DNA of 64,000 nt from Rhabditoides inermis (GCA_963966185.1 CAWZYM010000206.1:145001-209000); one strand, 5' to 3'; positions 18,741 through 31,446 are shown, numbered from the stretch's first letter. Numbers and translations are program-made. Notes: generated from the sequence alone by a model not told the origin.

Positions 18741-18902
18741 AAACTTACCTGGCTGGGAGGCTCTCGTGATCATGAAGGCGGGACCTCTATGGTGAGGCTT
18801 CTCCATTGCACTTCGGGAGAGGCTGACCTGTATGGCAGTTCCGAGTTGGAATTGGCCAACAGCTAAATTTTTGAGTGAGGGGCTGCGTTCGCGCGGCCCT
18901 GA
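18741..18902 (+). ncRNA. U1: U1 spliceosomal snRNA
   Basis: Begins AAACTTACCTGGCTGGGAG, the 5'-splice-site-pairing end as in nematode U1. Then come a loop with GTGATCATGAAG, the loop-II core CTCCATTGCACTTCGG with its U1A-type ATTGCAC, an Sm site AATTTTTGAG (about 18865-18874), and a terminal stem GGGGCTGCGTTCGCGCGGCCC. Length about 162 nt agrees with U1. It base-pairs with 5' splice sites in the U1 snRNP. The 5' end is inferred by analogy. Proximal promoter elements could not be assigned. Confidence 0.9.
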
Positions 18903-18950
18903 AAGTAGGCAACTTTAACCATAAAAGGAACGGAGTAGATCCAAATGACT

Positions 18951-19020
18951 ATTATCTTTTAAAAGTACTTCCGTAAAAAGTGTTGTTTGTGTTAACCTGA
19001 TTCAAGAAAAGCGCATGCAT
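18951..19020. repeat. Solo MITE terminal repeat
   Basis: Seventy bases almost identical to the outer end of the palindromic element at 48620 (ATTATCTTTTAAAAGTACTT ... GCGCATGCAT), with no partner arm nearby. Either a truncated insertion or a single-arm remnant. Confidence 0.7.
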
Positions 19021-19174
19021 GAAAATTCTAGCGCGAGCCTTATTTTATCCCAAATTTGATTCGCGCCCTCTCTAATATAAATCGAAGGAAAACAGCCAAA
19101 AACTTTCATTTGAAAACAAGAACTTCTTCAAAGGACATTTATTGTTGCGTGAGAACAGAACATGAGAGACGTAT

Positions 19175-19613
19175 TCAAGGGTTGTACTCGATGGGGAGGT
19201 TCTTGCGGCGGACCATTCCGTCGCCCTGGAACCACTCGCGGCGGAAGGTCTTGGCGGCGCCGTCGGGGGTGTTGGTCCACTCGATAGTGACGCGGTCGTT
19301 GTTGGTGTCCTCCTCTCCGTACTTGAACGTATCGCAAGATACAGCCATCAGCACGGCCTCCTTGGGGTCGAGCACTCCGCACGGCGGGTCGACGCCGAGG
19401 CGCTTCATGTTGGTGGTCTTGATGGCCCATCCGATGCGGCGACCTCCAGTGTTGGTGATCTGAAAAAGACCAATCATTCAATGATCGATCGATATCCGAT
19501 CGATATCCACGCACCTTGATGTGGTAGGTGTGCTTGTCATCGTAGGGGGCGTTGAAGACGATCTTGGTACCCGGCTGGGTGTTGATATCTCCGGGAGCGA
19601 CGGACTGAGCCAT
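19175..19613 (-). CDS. msp: Major sperm protein (MSP)
   Basis: Two exons, 19515-19613 and 19175-19459, joined in phase 0 across a 55-bp intron, give exactly 127 residues, the canonical MSP length. The protein begins [15 protein letters not shown] and contains [20 protein letters not shown] and [13 protein letters not shown], hallmarks of the immunoglobulin-fold MSP domain. MSP polymerises to drive amoeboid sperm motility and is also the secreted oocyte-maturation signal; expression is sperm-specific. A GATAA motif on the gene strand (about 85 bp upstream) fits the GATA control known for Caenorhabditis msp genes. This is the strongest taxonomic marker in the window. Confidence 0.97.
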
Positions 19614-19867
19614 GGTGAATGGATGCCGGCAGCCCGCCGCGCCCGCCTTTTATTCGCATCTCCACACATGTAAATCACCGAGTTGCGATTAGAATCGCAA
19701 ATTATCAACCGGATTGACTAATCACAGTATTCGTAATAAATTAAGCAAATTGAAGAAGAAAAAATCAGATTTTCATGAGTGGAGTAACCGGACAACCGGT
19801 GTGTCTATACTACTTTCTTTCTCTCTCCTTCTTTCTGACTCTCCCTCTCTCTCTCTCTCTTCCTCTT

Positions 19868-19898
<31 letters not shown>

Positions 19899-20211
19899 TT
19901 TTGTCAACGATATGCCAATTCTATTTTTGTTATTCGCGGTGAGTTACGTTATGATGAAGTGACATAAACGAAAAGTGGCTTCAATATTTGTGGTCGAAAT
20001 TTATGTTTCTATATATGTAACAATATTTTATGTAACACTAGTATTGATCATACTGATAAGATGCCGTCACATACTTTGCCGTCAGATGCAACAGATGACG
20101 TCAGATGACGTCACCATTGGAGGCATCCGACAATAGGGCAGATGATGGTTGCGATCGACAACGCACAAAAATTTGCAGTGAGTGTAAGACGTTACGTTTC
20201 ATTACGTTTCA
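19614..20211. other. MSP upstream region, no gene
   Basis: AT-rich sequence with a TC microsatellite (about 19810-19898), a third copy of the gypsy tail (TTTGTCAACGATATGCC) and a cluster of CRE-like GATGACGTCA motifs at about 20093-20113. No coding or RNA gene seen. Confidence 0.5.
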
Positions 20212-20230
20212 TAAATGAATTCGGTTACAA

Positions 20231-21139
20231 GTGACAAGTCGAGTTCAGAATGCGCTTCTTCATTCCATGTGGTGTTACAAGAAACACCCTTGCACACAGT
20301 GCGGCAAGTATGGCCATTGGAAGAAGAGGTGCCCCAACTATGAGCGTATGATGAAGACAAAGAAGAGGTCGCTAGTTGGCCGCATATACTGTGAAGACTC
20401 TGACTCTGACGAGGAAGACGAGTATGAAGATGAATACCAGAGTGTGTATTCGGTGATTGCTGAGGATCCTACTGTCGACGAGACTCCTCCCATTCTGATC
20501 TCGGCAGTGATTGAAGGAGTTCAGATGCCATTTATGTGGGACACTGGCTCTGCGTGTACCCTGATCGGGAAGAAGTCATGGGTCGAGTTGGGGATGCCAA
20601 GACTAAAGAAAACCGAAAAGGTCATGACCCTTTCACTGGAGGGACAAGTCGTGTGCTGGTGCTAAAGATGGTCAATGCTAAAGCAGTTGTGAGTGAGTAT
20701 GAGCGCACCATCTACTGCTATGTTGTGGAGAAGGCGTTGATGAACGGCAGAGACATGATGAGCAAGATGAACATGTTGGGGCGAAGATGAACATGTCTCT
20801 CTCTCTCTCTCTCTCTCTCTTTGTCAACGTTATTGCCAATTCTATTTTTTTCAAGAGCAAGGCAAGTGTCGTAACCTTAAGGCCCTCTTGACGAATTTGT
20901 CGATCGCGGCGGATGATACTAATGAGTTGAAGGAGTGTGTGACCGAGATGGCTCCAAATGATTGCTGGATCGAGATCCAGAATGAGTGTGTGTTAGGGAG
21001 GGAGAAAGACCTGCAGATTGACAGTGAAACCCATTCCAAGGAAGACCCTGCTCCGGATAACTTCAAACCCGAGCCTAGCAAACTCGAACTGAAGTATTCC
21101 ACCGTGATGATGCAAGAGAAAGTGTCGTATTTCGCATAA
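20231..21139 (+). pseudogene. Gypsy-type gag-protease-pol fragment (copy 2)
   Basis: The first frame (20231-20665) keeps an intact zinc knuckle (CTQCGKYGHWKKRCP), an acidic stretch and an aspartic protease active site (WDTGSACTLIG). A frame change follows, then a TC microsatellite (about 20796-20820), then a further open stretch (about 20860-21139) ending KLELKYSTVMMQEKVSYFA, which resembles the conserved run-in to gypsy RT. RT itself is absent. Less decayed than the copy at 925-1440 but still broken. Confidence 0.75.
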
Positions 21140-21714
21140 CTAGTGTATATATTGGCTTTTCTCCACATGAGCCAGTGGAGTATTTGAAATGGTACTATTG
21201 AAGTGAGAGTGATATGAACTGATATGTCTTTTCTCCACTAAACTAAATGTAGTGGAGTTTTCGGTATATTGGTATACCCAGTTGGCCAGACCGCAGTTGC
21301 TGCGAAGTCGCCTCGGGTTTCGGAGTTCAGGTTCGTCGTCGGTCGTTGGTTGCAGTTTAGGAGGTGCTCGCGTTCGCTCATTACGGCTGGAGGGGAGATG
21401 TGAAGTGGACGGAGACAGACCGATCCCGTCCTCGATGATCGCCGCAATGAGCTAGCGAACCAGACCTCATTTGCATAGACCGATATTTGTATAACCATTG
21501 GAATGTCTGTACTCATTTACGTATTGTCTGGATGACGCTTTATAAGCCCTGCACCGGGCTAGTGCAGATACATCAGTTTGTGCTGAATCAGTCTTGCATC
21601 ATCGCTAGTTTACTAGTCAGTCAGTCAGCCACTGCTGCCATGGTCAGTCGGCCCGTCGCATCGACCTCCTTCCCTCGTGTGTTCCCCCTCCTGTCCTACC
21701 CCCCCCCCTTACAG
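21140..21714 (+). promoter_or_regulatory. Upstream region of the secreted-protein gene
   Basis: No coding gene. TTTATAAG (21539-21546) is a TATA candidate about 170 bp before the ATG. A C-rich tract and TTACAG lie directly before ATG 21715, a good acceptor and possible spliced-leader addition site. An in-frame alternative ATG exists at 21640. Confidence 0.45.
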
Positions 21715-23356
21715 ATGCGCCTTCTCGGTGTCCTCCTTCTTCTCGTGTTTCTCGGGGCGCACGCTCAGGAACTGGGTACGGCATACTGTAGAGTACCGTA
21801 CCCTCGTACCCTGTAACGCTTTAGATTTTGACTACTTCTGCGAGCACTATGGCACCGGCGGCTCCAAGTACGCCGGCGTGTTGAAACAGGGCACGAGGTA
21901 TCGATCGACTATCGATTGATTATCGATTGATATCGGCAGGAATGCGGAGGCGGGCATCAGCACGGCGACCACTTGCACGTTCAAGCTGATGCAGGAGAAG
22001 CGTCATCACGACGACCCGCTGGAGATGTGCTCGCACGCCACGCCCTACCCCATTCAGGTGCGGTCGCAATGCCTTGCGAGTGGCGTGTTGCGCGCGCCAC
22101 ATATCAAAACAAACGGCCGCCGCTGCGCGCCGCCCCTGATGTAGCCTGCCACTGACGGCTGTAGTAGCGGTCAGTCTCTGCTAAACACTTCCAATAGCTT
22201 TCGATGACTTGCGATTGCCTTGCACGTACTTCGATGCACTTCCGATTACTTCTGTTGAAGGAGAGACTCTGAAGGCTAGCGCTCGCCGCTCTCTCTCTCA
22301 CTCGCGATTCGAACAGGATTGAAAAGTTCGCCCAGCCAATGCGAGCAACGGACGTAGATCGCGTGTAATCACTGGCAGCCCGCAGCATCTCGCGCCGCGC
22401 CGGGATATGATTCATAATGCGCGAGCACACAGTGGCGGCGGCGAGATGAAAGAAACACCGCCTCACGCACGTTTCCTGCCTGCTGATTCACTTCATGGTC
22501 CATGCCCACGTCATCTAGAGTGCGAGTAGATGCGTGGCCGAGTCTCGACGCGCTAAGCCATCTGCAGCGTAGAAGAGTCGTTAGTATGGTTTAGTTGTCC
22601 GTTTCTGTACGGCACAAGTCTTCACATCATTCGCGAATCGATTGATTCGCGCAACACAGCCGCGCCACTTAGCGCTAACGACGTGAAATGAGCCCGTCTA
22701 CGCGGTTGCATGTGCCGCAAGGTCCAATATGGTAATTAGTCTAGGTCTAGTCTAGCATCGTCATTTTCCCGATCGCACGGTTGGTCTTGGCTTGTCACGT
22801 AGCACGTCCCACAACACATTGCATTTACAACTTTAAATTTACAGTCGACACAAGTGAACGGAAACGAAGTGACCTGCGTTGCGGGTGAGTCCTCTCTTTT
22901 TCGCGCTCTCTCTCCATCTCTCCCTCTCTCTCCCTCTCTCTCCCTCTCTCTCCCTCTCTTCCTCTCTTCCTCTCTTCCTCTCTTCCTCTCTTCCTCTCTT
23001 CCTCTCTCCCTCTCTCTCTCTCTCTCCCTCTCTCTCCCTCTCTCCCTCTCTCGCTCTCTCCCTCTCTCAGACATCAGCTTGTTTCAGCCAAATTGTTCGA
23101 GTGTACCGGCATTGGAGAGTTCTTAGTCGGCCACGATTGTCTGTCACCGGTTTATAAGGTACTTGGACAGAAGAGTAGAGAGAGTGGAGAAAGGAGGGAG
23201 AGGGAGAGAAGGGTGTGAGTAGGGTACGGAGAGAAGAGAGAAAAGGAAAGAGTTGTTTGCGTTTAGTTAGTCGACTTCCCGACAGCTAACCAGAAGGGTC
23301 TGCCTTCTATGCATATTGGTGACCATCGAATGTGGATGTCAAGTAAGTAAGGTGTT

Positions 23357-23406
<50 letters not shown>

Positions 23407-25367
23407 AGGATTGTTGCAGAGTTGGGCGGTGACGAACTAGGGCTCTCTCACTCGTGGCTCAGCATAGACGGCACTCCTGAAGAGTTCAAGGTATCCTGAA
23501 TACATAGCACATTAGCATATGAGAACTGCAGTTCAGTCACGGTTCCACTTCCCACTATTCGCTTACACGTTATGTTGTTCAGGTGACGCATCGTCTTCGA
23601 GAAGTGAATGGATTGTACATGTACGACTGGATTTCGGGCGAAGAGCGCACCAAACAACTGCAAACTTCGTACGTTTCCTATCACACTGATCTGATCTGAT
23701 TCTGATCTAACCCGATCGGTTTTGAAGGAGCATACCTTGCAAACAGTGCGCGGAATGTACCCTCTTATTGACGGCTAAATATTTGAATTCTTACGCAAAA
23801 GACTGCAGCGAGAGCAATAAAGTAGTCCGCTCGACCACTGTACCACTCTGATTTTTTTAAACTACAACTGTCACGTGATAGAATGTCGAAATACAATCAC
23901 TTTTTACAATCACAATCATATCCGTAAAATGAACGGAACATGTAGACAAAATCGTCGCAAATGTTAGAATTACCGATTTTGAGTGGTTTAGCCTCGAGCC
24001 TCGAACGTCCAAAGCACACTCAATAGCCGTATTTTTCACTTTGAAATTTCGCGGTCCGTTCTACCTATTTATACCGGACCGAAATATAAAGAGATATGTA
24101 ACTTTAAAATGCGCTACACGCTAACACATGAAAAAAACCACATTTCACAATCAATCATTTCAGTTGATTGATTTTTCAGGATGGCGTCTTCTGGCGATGC
24201 GTTCGCGATCATTCTTACCAACCCTTCTCACTTTCACGTCAAAATCGGAGACATAGTGATTGCCGACAAGAGCATTTGGTATGTACAAATTAAATCAAAT
24301 TAAATTAAATTAAATTAATTAGTGTTTGTTTGTGACACGTACAAAACAAAAACACGGTCATACGGTGATACCTTGAGATCATAGCCATGGGACGGTGCAC
24401 TTAACCGAATAGGGATCAAACCCAACTCTGCGCAACACACTCACACACTCACACTCACACTCACACTCACACTCACACTCACACTCACACTCACACTCAC
24501 ACTCACACTCACACTCACACTCACACTCACACTCACACTCACACTCACACTCACACTCACACTCACACTCACACTCACACTCACACTCACACTCACACTC
24601 ACACTCACACTCACACTCACACTCACACTCACACTCACACTCACACTCACACTCACACTCAGTTCCCGCCATTTGTCACAGTCACATGCACAGGGTAGCG
24701 TAGCGCGCTAAAAGCACACTTTGCATAATACGTATACGATCGTTGATCGATGCAGTTATTTCTTTTGACTGAATTATTCATTACATCGTAGCCTGTACAA
24801 AGTAGTTGTGGAGGGCATGGCTAAAGGTCTACTTCACTTCTACATTGCAGGCTGCCCCATCTCGCGAAGACGGAGGGACGAGCGATGGATCACTGTGAGC
24901 GGGGCAGAGGCAGAGGGGATGACGTCACCTCAACCATTTCAGTGACCTATGTGATCTGTGACAAGATGAAGAAGTTGAGGCTGCCCACCGTATACTTTGA
25001 AGATCACACTGTGGCCACGGACGCGAATGGAGAGGCGACTAGGCCAAAGTATGAGAGAAGAGAGCGAAAGAGAGAGAGAGCGAAAGAGAGAGAGAGAGAG
25101 AGAGATTTTGATTTTTTTTCAGGTGCTTCTTCATAACTTCGAATAGCCACAATGTCAAAACTCTGAACCCTAAAGGAATCGCCAAATTGCATGAAGTGAG
25201 TCACTCGTAGTTAGTGTTGGATATACATAGATGACGTGTACTTTCCAGAGCTGCCCCAAGATTGACGGTCTTCAAACCGTGCCGGCGATATTCGAAGATC
25301 CCTACGTGATGCGGACTATCAGCCAGAAGTTTGTCGACGCTATGGGCGGAAGTGCCAAGGATGAACC

Positions 25368-25407
<40 letters not shown>

Positions 25408-28060
25408 GAGAGAGAGAGAGAGGCGAAAGAGGGAGAAAGATTGCTTGCAGCTCTCCGTTCGTATAGCGGCGATGCGTGTTCGAGCGAACCAATGGTTTTT
25501 GTTTTTGTTTGTTTTTTCCCTATTAGAGACGTATATAATATTTCTACACGCTCTAGAATCGGCAAACGGTCCCATGTTCCGTTAAATCATTGCGAGAAAA
25601 ATGGAACGGAAGAGTATGTATATTTTTAGGAGCTCTCCGGACTGCTGCTCTCCCAGTGACAACAACGGATTCTGCGAGAATCGCATCGAAAACGTTCTCT
25701 GGTACTTCTTCAACAGGAAAGGACAGGCAGTGGTGAGAAGGAGAGAGAGAGAGAGAGAGAGAGAGAGAATCTCTTCCAGAAACGCTTCAACGCTGATCTG
25801 TGGGCGGTGAGCGGAGATTGGGATAACCGAGTCGTCTATCCCGTCAAGCAGGTGCGTTTGCCACGACCTGCCAAACAGCGGCCACTTGAGAGTGAACAGT
25901 GATTTCGACTGTGTGGTGTGGATTGTGCGGCTGTTATCGATGGTGTTTTGAGTGCGCGGACACTCCGCAAGTGACTGCCGTGCTGGACCTGCGTCTGGGC
26001 GGTCTGGTGAACGTGGGACCGGAGCGGCGGCTGCCGGTGCTGTGTGTGGCCGAGTCGAGGAGCACCTATCCCGAAACCCCCGTCACTCCACCCACCGCCG
26101 CCCAATACGACGCCCTCGTGCAACGTTTCGGAGGTGGGCGCCGCGGCAAGCGCACCGTTGTCCGTGGCGAGATAGTGAGCATAGATATCTACAGTATGCG
26201 TCTACTAGGTGGTTGTGTGGTCTAGACTCTAACGCCCTCCTGGTTATAGTGGACGGGGATTGTTCATTGGTCGGGGAAATAGCAGAGTGAGAGGATTGAG
26301 GGCGGGGCCTAAACAGTGCAAGTCTCTTGAAACACACTGGCTCCGACCCTCCGACCGGAGCAGATCGAATGCGCTGCATCAGCGTCACTTACGACTTACG
26401 AAGATGCATTGGCGTTTTCTATATATTAGAATTACATGAAGAAAATTACCATTACACATTGATAATACCCACGGGCGAATTATTGCGAAAATAGGCGAGA
26501 GCTGTGGTTGAAAAATCATTGGTTGAAAAAAGAGGTGTATATAGTGTGATAGTGTTGCATCGAGCACCGAGTAATTTCTTGAATACGTTTCCGTGCATCT
26601 TTTTGCCATCGTTGATATGTCTTTTTGAGTGTTCACAACTGGCTGCCGCAATCACGGAGGCATGTCGTTCGGATCGATGTGCCTTCTGAACGAGGTGCTT
26701 AAAGAGCGCGCATCCCACTCCTCCAGTCGCCCCTTCACAAAAGAACGCGGAATCGAGTCAGTACCACACTCACTCTTACATACCTTTTTTGTTTTTGTTT
26801 CTAGGTACGACGAGTACCGCCACAATATGACGTTGATGGCGGAAGACGCGTGCAACGCGATGAAACAGTACAAGTACAACATCTATGCGCCCATCGACGA
26901 CTGGAGCGTTCAGCAGAGGACGGTGCGCAAACTATCCTCCACCCATGCAGCCACTCCGTTGCAGATGAAGCTGAACGGCTACTTAGCCGTGATGAGAGAC
27001 CCGAAAGTGGCACGGCTGCCGGAGACGGACTCATACACGGATTATGAACAGAACAACAAGTTCAAAGTGCGCAAATTGGTTTCTAGTTTCGTGGTTCATC
27101 GGTTTGTTTGTGAGCAGAGCTAGCATAGCACAGCTGTTTCGTCAGACAAGAGCCTAGCAGTATTTGAATCAGTTTATTTGAACCACTTCAGAAAGACCCT
27201 TCGTTCTTTTTTGCCGACGGAACAGCCAAGACGAACGTGGACCTGCGCAAAGAGTTCAAGTTCGTAGACAAGTTCGGACGAGCGGTGAGTATACGGTAGT
27301 CTAGAGCAAGGATTGATTCAAAAAGATTGTACTGTAGTATAGCTGAAATACTTTTTTTTAGATACATACATCTGTTTGTTTAGATACATACTACATACAT
27401 CTGATAGTCTATTCTTGATTTAGAACGATCGATCGGTGACGGATGTGAAATGGTGGCAGGGAAATCAACCGGATCCGGTGTACTTTTATCGAGAGAACTG
27501 CATTTACGTGAGTAGAGTGCAACACTTGCATACTTGTTCTGTGATGCGAGTACATTCATGTTTGCAGAGTAACACGTATGGTACGGGTCTGTATGGAGAC
27601 TGGAGTTGTTTCACATACAATGACTATCTCTGCCAGTACCGTGCGTTCACTACCTATTCTTGCACTCTTTTTCTTCCACTCCTCTTCCACTCCTCTTCCA
27701 CTCCTCTTCCACTCCTCTTCCACTCCTCTTCCACTCCTCTTCCACTCCTCTTCCACTCCTCTTCCACTCCTCTTCCACTCCTCTTCCACTCCTCTTCCAC
27801 TCCTCTTCCACTCCTCTTCCACTCCTCTTCCACTCCTCTTCCACTCCTCTTCCACTCCTCTTCCACTCCTCTTCCACTCCTCTTCCACTCCTCTTCCACT
27901 CCTCTTCCACTCCTCTTCCACTCCTCTTCCACTCCTCTTCCACTCCTCTTCCACTCCTCTTCCACTCCTCTTCCACTCCTCTTCCACTCCTCTTCCACTT
28001 TCAGACAATGACATCAACGAGAACCACGCCATGTTCCAGGGTGTCATGAATCAAGGATGA
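21715..28060 (+). CDS. Predicted secreted, cysteine-containing protein of unknown family
   Basis: Chain of phase-compatible exons: 21715-21775, 21825-21897, 21940-22057, 22845-22884, 23420-23490, 23583-23668, 24180-24278, 24851-25048, 25123-25195, 25249-25368, (uncertain, about 25451-25494), 25630-25732, 25780-25851, 25953-26133, 26630-26756, 26805-27066, 27192-27284, 27424-27507, 27568-27640 and 28005-28060. The product is about 677 residues with a clear signal peptide ([18 protein letters not shown]), scattered cysteines and no later membrane span, so probably secreted. Two introns use weak TTTTGAG acceptors. I do not recognise the fold. It may be two genes; an alternative terminal exon at 23071-23126 would give a 115-residue secreted product. 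Confidence 0.6.
22888..23066 (+). repeat. TC/TTCC microsatellite in intron
   Basis: Imperfect TCTC(TCCC) and CTCTTC repeat running up to the acceptor CTCTCTCAG at 23070, so the repeat supplies the polypyrimidine tract. Confidence 0.8.
24435..24661 (+). repeat. (ACTCAC)n hexanucleotide array
   Basis: About 38 near-perfect copies of ACTCAC inside an intron of the secreted-protein gene. Its open reading frames in several phases are artefacts of the repeat. Confidence 0.95.
27671..28000 (+). repeat. 12-bp minisatellite filling the last intron
   Basis: About 27 near-perfect copies of CTCTTCCACTCC occupy almost the whole 364-bp final intron of the secreted-protein gene and end next to its acceptor (CACTTTCAG). 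Every unit is pyrimidine except one A. Confidence 0.95.
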
Positions 28061-29056
28061 CCACAAAACCACTACTCTCAGAAGAGAACCACTAGAAGTA
28101 TACTTTTTCCTATCCCCATGATCATTGCTTTGTAGTCTTCGCGGCTCATACGTGCAATTTTGAGTCATTCACAACTTTTGTATGATAAACAATCAATGAT
28201 TTGCATACATCTTTTAAATGTGTGTGCAGCTGACAGCATTTTGGTTGTGTGAGAGGGGGTCAGGATAGGTCACAGTGCGCCGTGTATCCAGAAAAACTTT
28301 GTGTTTTTCTTTTTGTTCTTTTTTCTTTGTGTTTTTCTTTTTCTGTTTTACGATGACTACTGTATCGGCATCCTGAATTAACTTCGAGGCTGTTTAGAAA
28401 TTATATTTATTCAGCTTTTGAACAACCAATTCAGAAACAATAGTTTTGCACGTTCCGCATCTCTCTCTCTTTCTCTTTCTCTTTCTCTCTCTCTCTCTCC
28501 CAGTTTTCGGCGTTTCGGCTCTGAATGAACTCCCATACGTTCACTCGCCCCTGCTGGGCCTCGCTCGATGCAATTGTCACCTGTCATCCTGCTATTGGCA
28601 TGTGTCACCCTTCATTGTCATATATCATATGTCACCCTGTCATCCATCCTTTCATAAATCATTTATCTCGTATTTCAAACTGTGAACATCAAAAAAATCT
28701 GTACAACTTATGGCTTCTAAATAAAGCAATGCACGGATCATGGAAAACTGGAGACGCACACAATCAATCAATAAATGAATCGATACATCAGAGGGCAACA
28801 TGGGGCGAGAAGTTGGAAAATAGAAAGGCGACATACCGACTTGTTCGTTGTGACACGAATTGATCGAATACAAAAGAGGGAATGTATATATCACGAAAGA
28901 TGATTGATCGAAAGAAATAGACAAATCTAGACGGGTATTACAACGTAATTCAAATAATGCTTTCAGGGTGGAAAGTTTTCAAGATTAAAACAAGAGACAC
29001 GCGGTATATCCTAACTAGATTGCAGATCAAGAAAAATTCGAAAAATGACTCATATC
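28061..29056. other. Intergenic between convergent genes
   Basis: 3' flank of the secreted-protein gene and of the tetraspanin on the other strand. T-rich, with a short TC tract (28460-28500) and repeated TGTCACCCT-like words at 28600-28640. No gene supported. Confidence 0.5.
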
Positions 29057-31355
29057 TCAGTGGTAGTGGTACCACTTGGAACGCTGCGCGAAAATGTCGC
29101 TCTTCAGATTCTGCGCGAAACAAATGCCCAGGATCTGAAATGCACCGGTAACTCTTCTCTCTCTCTCTCTTTCTGTCTCTCTCTCTCTCTACGTCCTCCC
29201 TCCTTCCCTCCCTCTCTCTCTCCCCTCTCCCTCTCTCCACCCCCTCCTCTCTCTCCTTCTCCCACCTGAATCACCGCCACCACAAACATGACAATGCCGA
29301 CGACGAACAGATTGTTGTTCAGCCACAGCTGGAATCGCGGCAGGCAGCCCTACAATCAAATCAATTCCTAATCATAAATCCGATTCAGAACGAAGAATTG
29401 AGTGCATCGAAATAATTCTTCCGAAAATTGACCAAGTCGTCACGCTTACCGCCATATAAAATCAACAATAAACAAAAAAAGAAACTAATCGATAAATCGA
29501 TAAGCCGATACCTCGGTATATATGGCAGCCATGGCCATGGCGCCGCCGAGTGCCGAGCGGTGCTGGCCGGCGGGAGAGAGACGAGCAGTGGCCGGGGCGG
29601 CGCCGGACTGCAACAGAGGGCGAGTTTGACATGCATATTTGAATATTTGACATGAATATTTGAATCTTTGACATGCATATTTGAAACTTTGACATGAATA
29701 TTTGAATAGTTTGACATGAATATTCGAATCTTTAAATCTTTGACATGAATATTTGAATCTTTGAATCTTTGCCATGAATATTTAAATATTTGACATGAAT
29801 ATTTGAATATTTGACATGAATATTTGAATATTTGACATGAATATTTGAATATTTGACATGAATATTTGAATATTTGACATGAATATTTGAATATTTGACA
29901 TGAATATTTGAATATTTGACATGAATATTTGAATCTTTGAAATGAATATTTGAATCTTTGAAATAAATATTTGAATCTTTGAAATGAATTTTTGAATTTT
30001 TGACATGAATCTTTGAATCTTTGACATGAATCTTTGACATGAATATTTGAATCTTTTACATGAATTTTTGAATTTTGAATCTGACGCCAGAAATTCTCTA
30101 TCCACTTCAAGAAATGTTTGAAGTTACCGATTCAGTTTGACGCAATTCGGAAAATCGCAATCAATAACCATGGCCATGTCATAGAGTAGAATAGAAAAAT
30201 CAGAGGTACGTTTCACAGAGTGGTCGTATTGAAGTGCAATATTTCTACTCAATTGATGATGATATAGTCGGATTGGATCTTATATGCCATCCGTGACATT
30301 TCACATGTTGTGCAGTTTTGTGCAGCACGACATGTTTGTCATCAAATATAAAAACGCTTCCATGAGTAGGAATCGAACCCGTGGACAGGTCGCGGCGATT
30401 GGGCGCTGGCGGCGCACACTACCACTGCGCCATAGAAGCAGTGGTTAGGAGATTGACGAGAAAGACACATCTAGCTCCACTGGCCCCTTCAGTGTACAAT
30501 GATGAGAGATAACAAGCAACCATATCTGCGAAATTCAATGACCTCTCGGTATGAGCCTCAATGACGCAGTGGTAGAGCGCGCCGCGAGCTGCCCAAGGGT
30601 TCGATTCCCTCTCACAAAGCGTTTTGGATATTTGAAGACATACACGTTGTGTTGCACGAAATTGCACAACATGTGAAATGTCACGGATGGCATATAGGAT
30701 CCAAACCGACTATAGGTGATTGTCAGCGAATAAGTTTCATCATCCAATAATTGCGGCATGCCTGGTTTCAATTATTCCTTCATGGTCGAAGTCGCCACAG
30801 CATATTTAAAAAAGAGAGGCGAATAATCGCACCTTTGCACTGAGTCTGGCGCCGTGTCCACAGAAGAAGTTCTTGAATGCGAGTTGGGAGCTGTTGACAC
30901 AGCACGAGAACGGGACGCCGCCCGCCTCCGGAGACAGCACCTAGAAGAGAACGGAACGTATTAGACAGTCACAGTAGATTCTCATAAAAATATGATAAGA
31001 AGTTTTTTGAGGTTTTGTTATGTTCATATTTATGAACAACGCCCGCCTCGGGACACAGCACCTGGCATGAAAAATGAATCAAACGTAGTCAGGTGTCCCT
31101 CATAGTACATGTTTCAAACTTTTCTAGATGCTAGAGCAATGGCGGCCCTGCGGCCCGAGCGGGTCTGCAAACCGCTAAGGGAACCCAAACGATCGGCGCT
31201 TCGCGCCGATCCTAATACGCCTTTTCAATCAGTTGTCAACAAATGATCGTTACAATGTCTTCAAACGAATGGTCTTGTACCCAACAACCCAGCTGAGTCC
31301 CGTCTTCCTCTCTTTCTCTCGCTCTCTCGCTATCTCTCCTTTCTCTCTCTCGCTA

Positions 31356-31390
<35 letters not shown>

Positions 31391-31415
31391 ATTCGCTATC
31401 TCTCTCTCGCTCTCG

Positions 31416-31446
<31 letters not shown>

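Noticed and set aside
24379..24672. Cys-Glu and Ser-Val repeat proteins
   Set aside because: Both are frames of the ACTCAC hexanucleotide array in an intron, with no start or splice context.
27556..28049. Repeat proteins on both strands ([10 protein letters not shown] and related)
   Set aside because: Frames of the 12-bp intronic minisatellite; the flanking exons of the secreted-protein gene splice across it in phase.
29732..30110. Minus-strand heptapeptide repeat protein (NIHVKYS)
   Set aside because: Produced by the 21-bp minisatellite in the tetraspanin intron.
30361..30439. Functional tRNA gene
   Set aside because: A and B boxes and an acceptor stem are present, but the T and anticodon stems do not pair and a related unit is inverted nearby; better read as tRNA-derived repeat.
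31191..31211. Perfect hairpin GATCGGCGC/GCGCCGATC as an RNA gene
   Set aside because: Short isolated inverted repeat in an intron with no promoter or flanking conservation visible.
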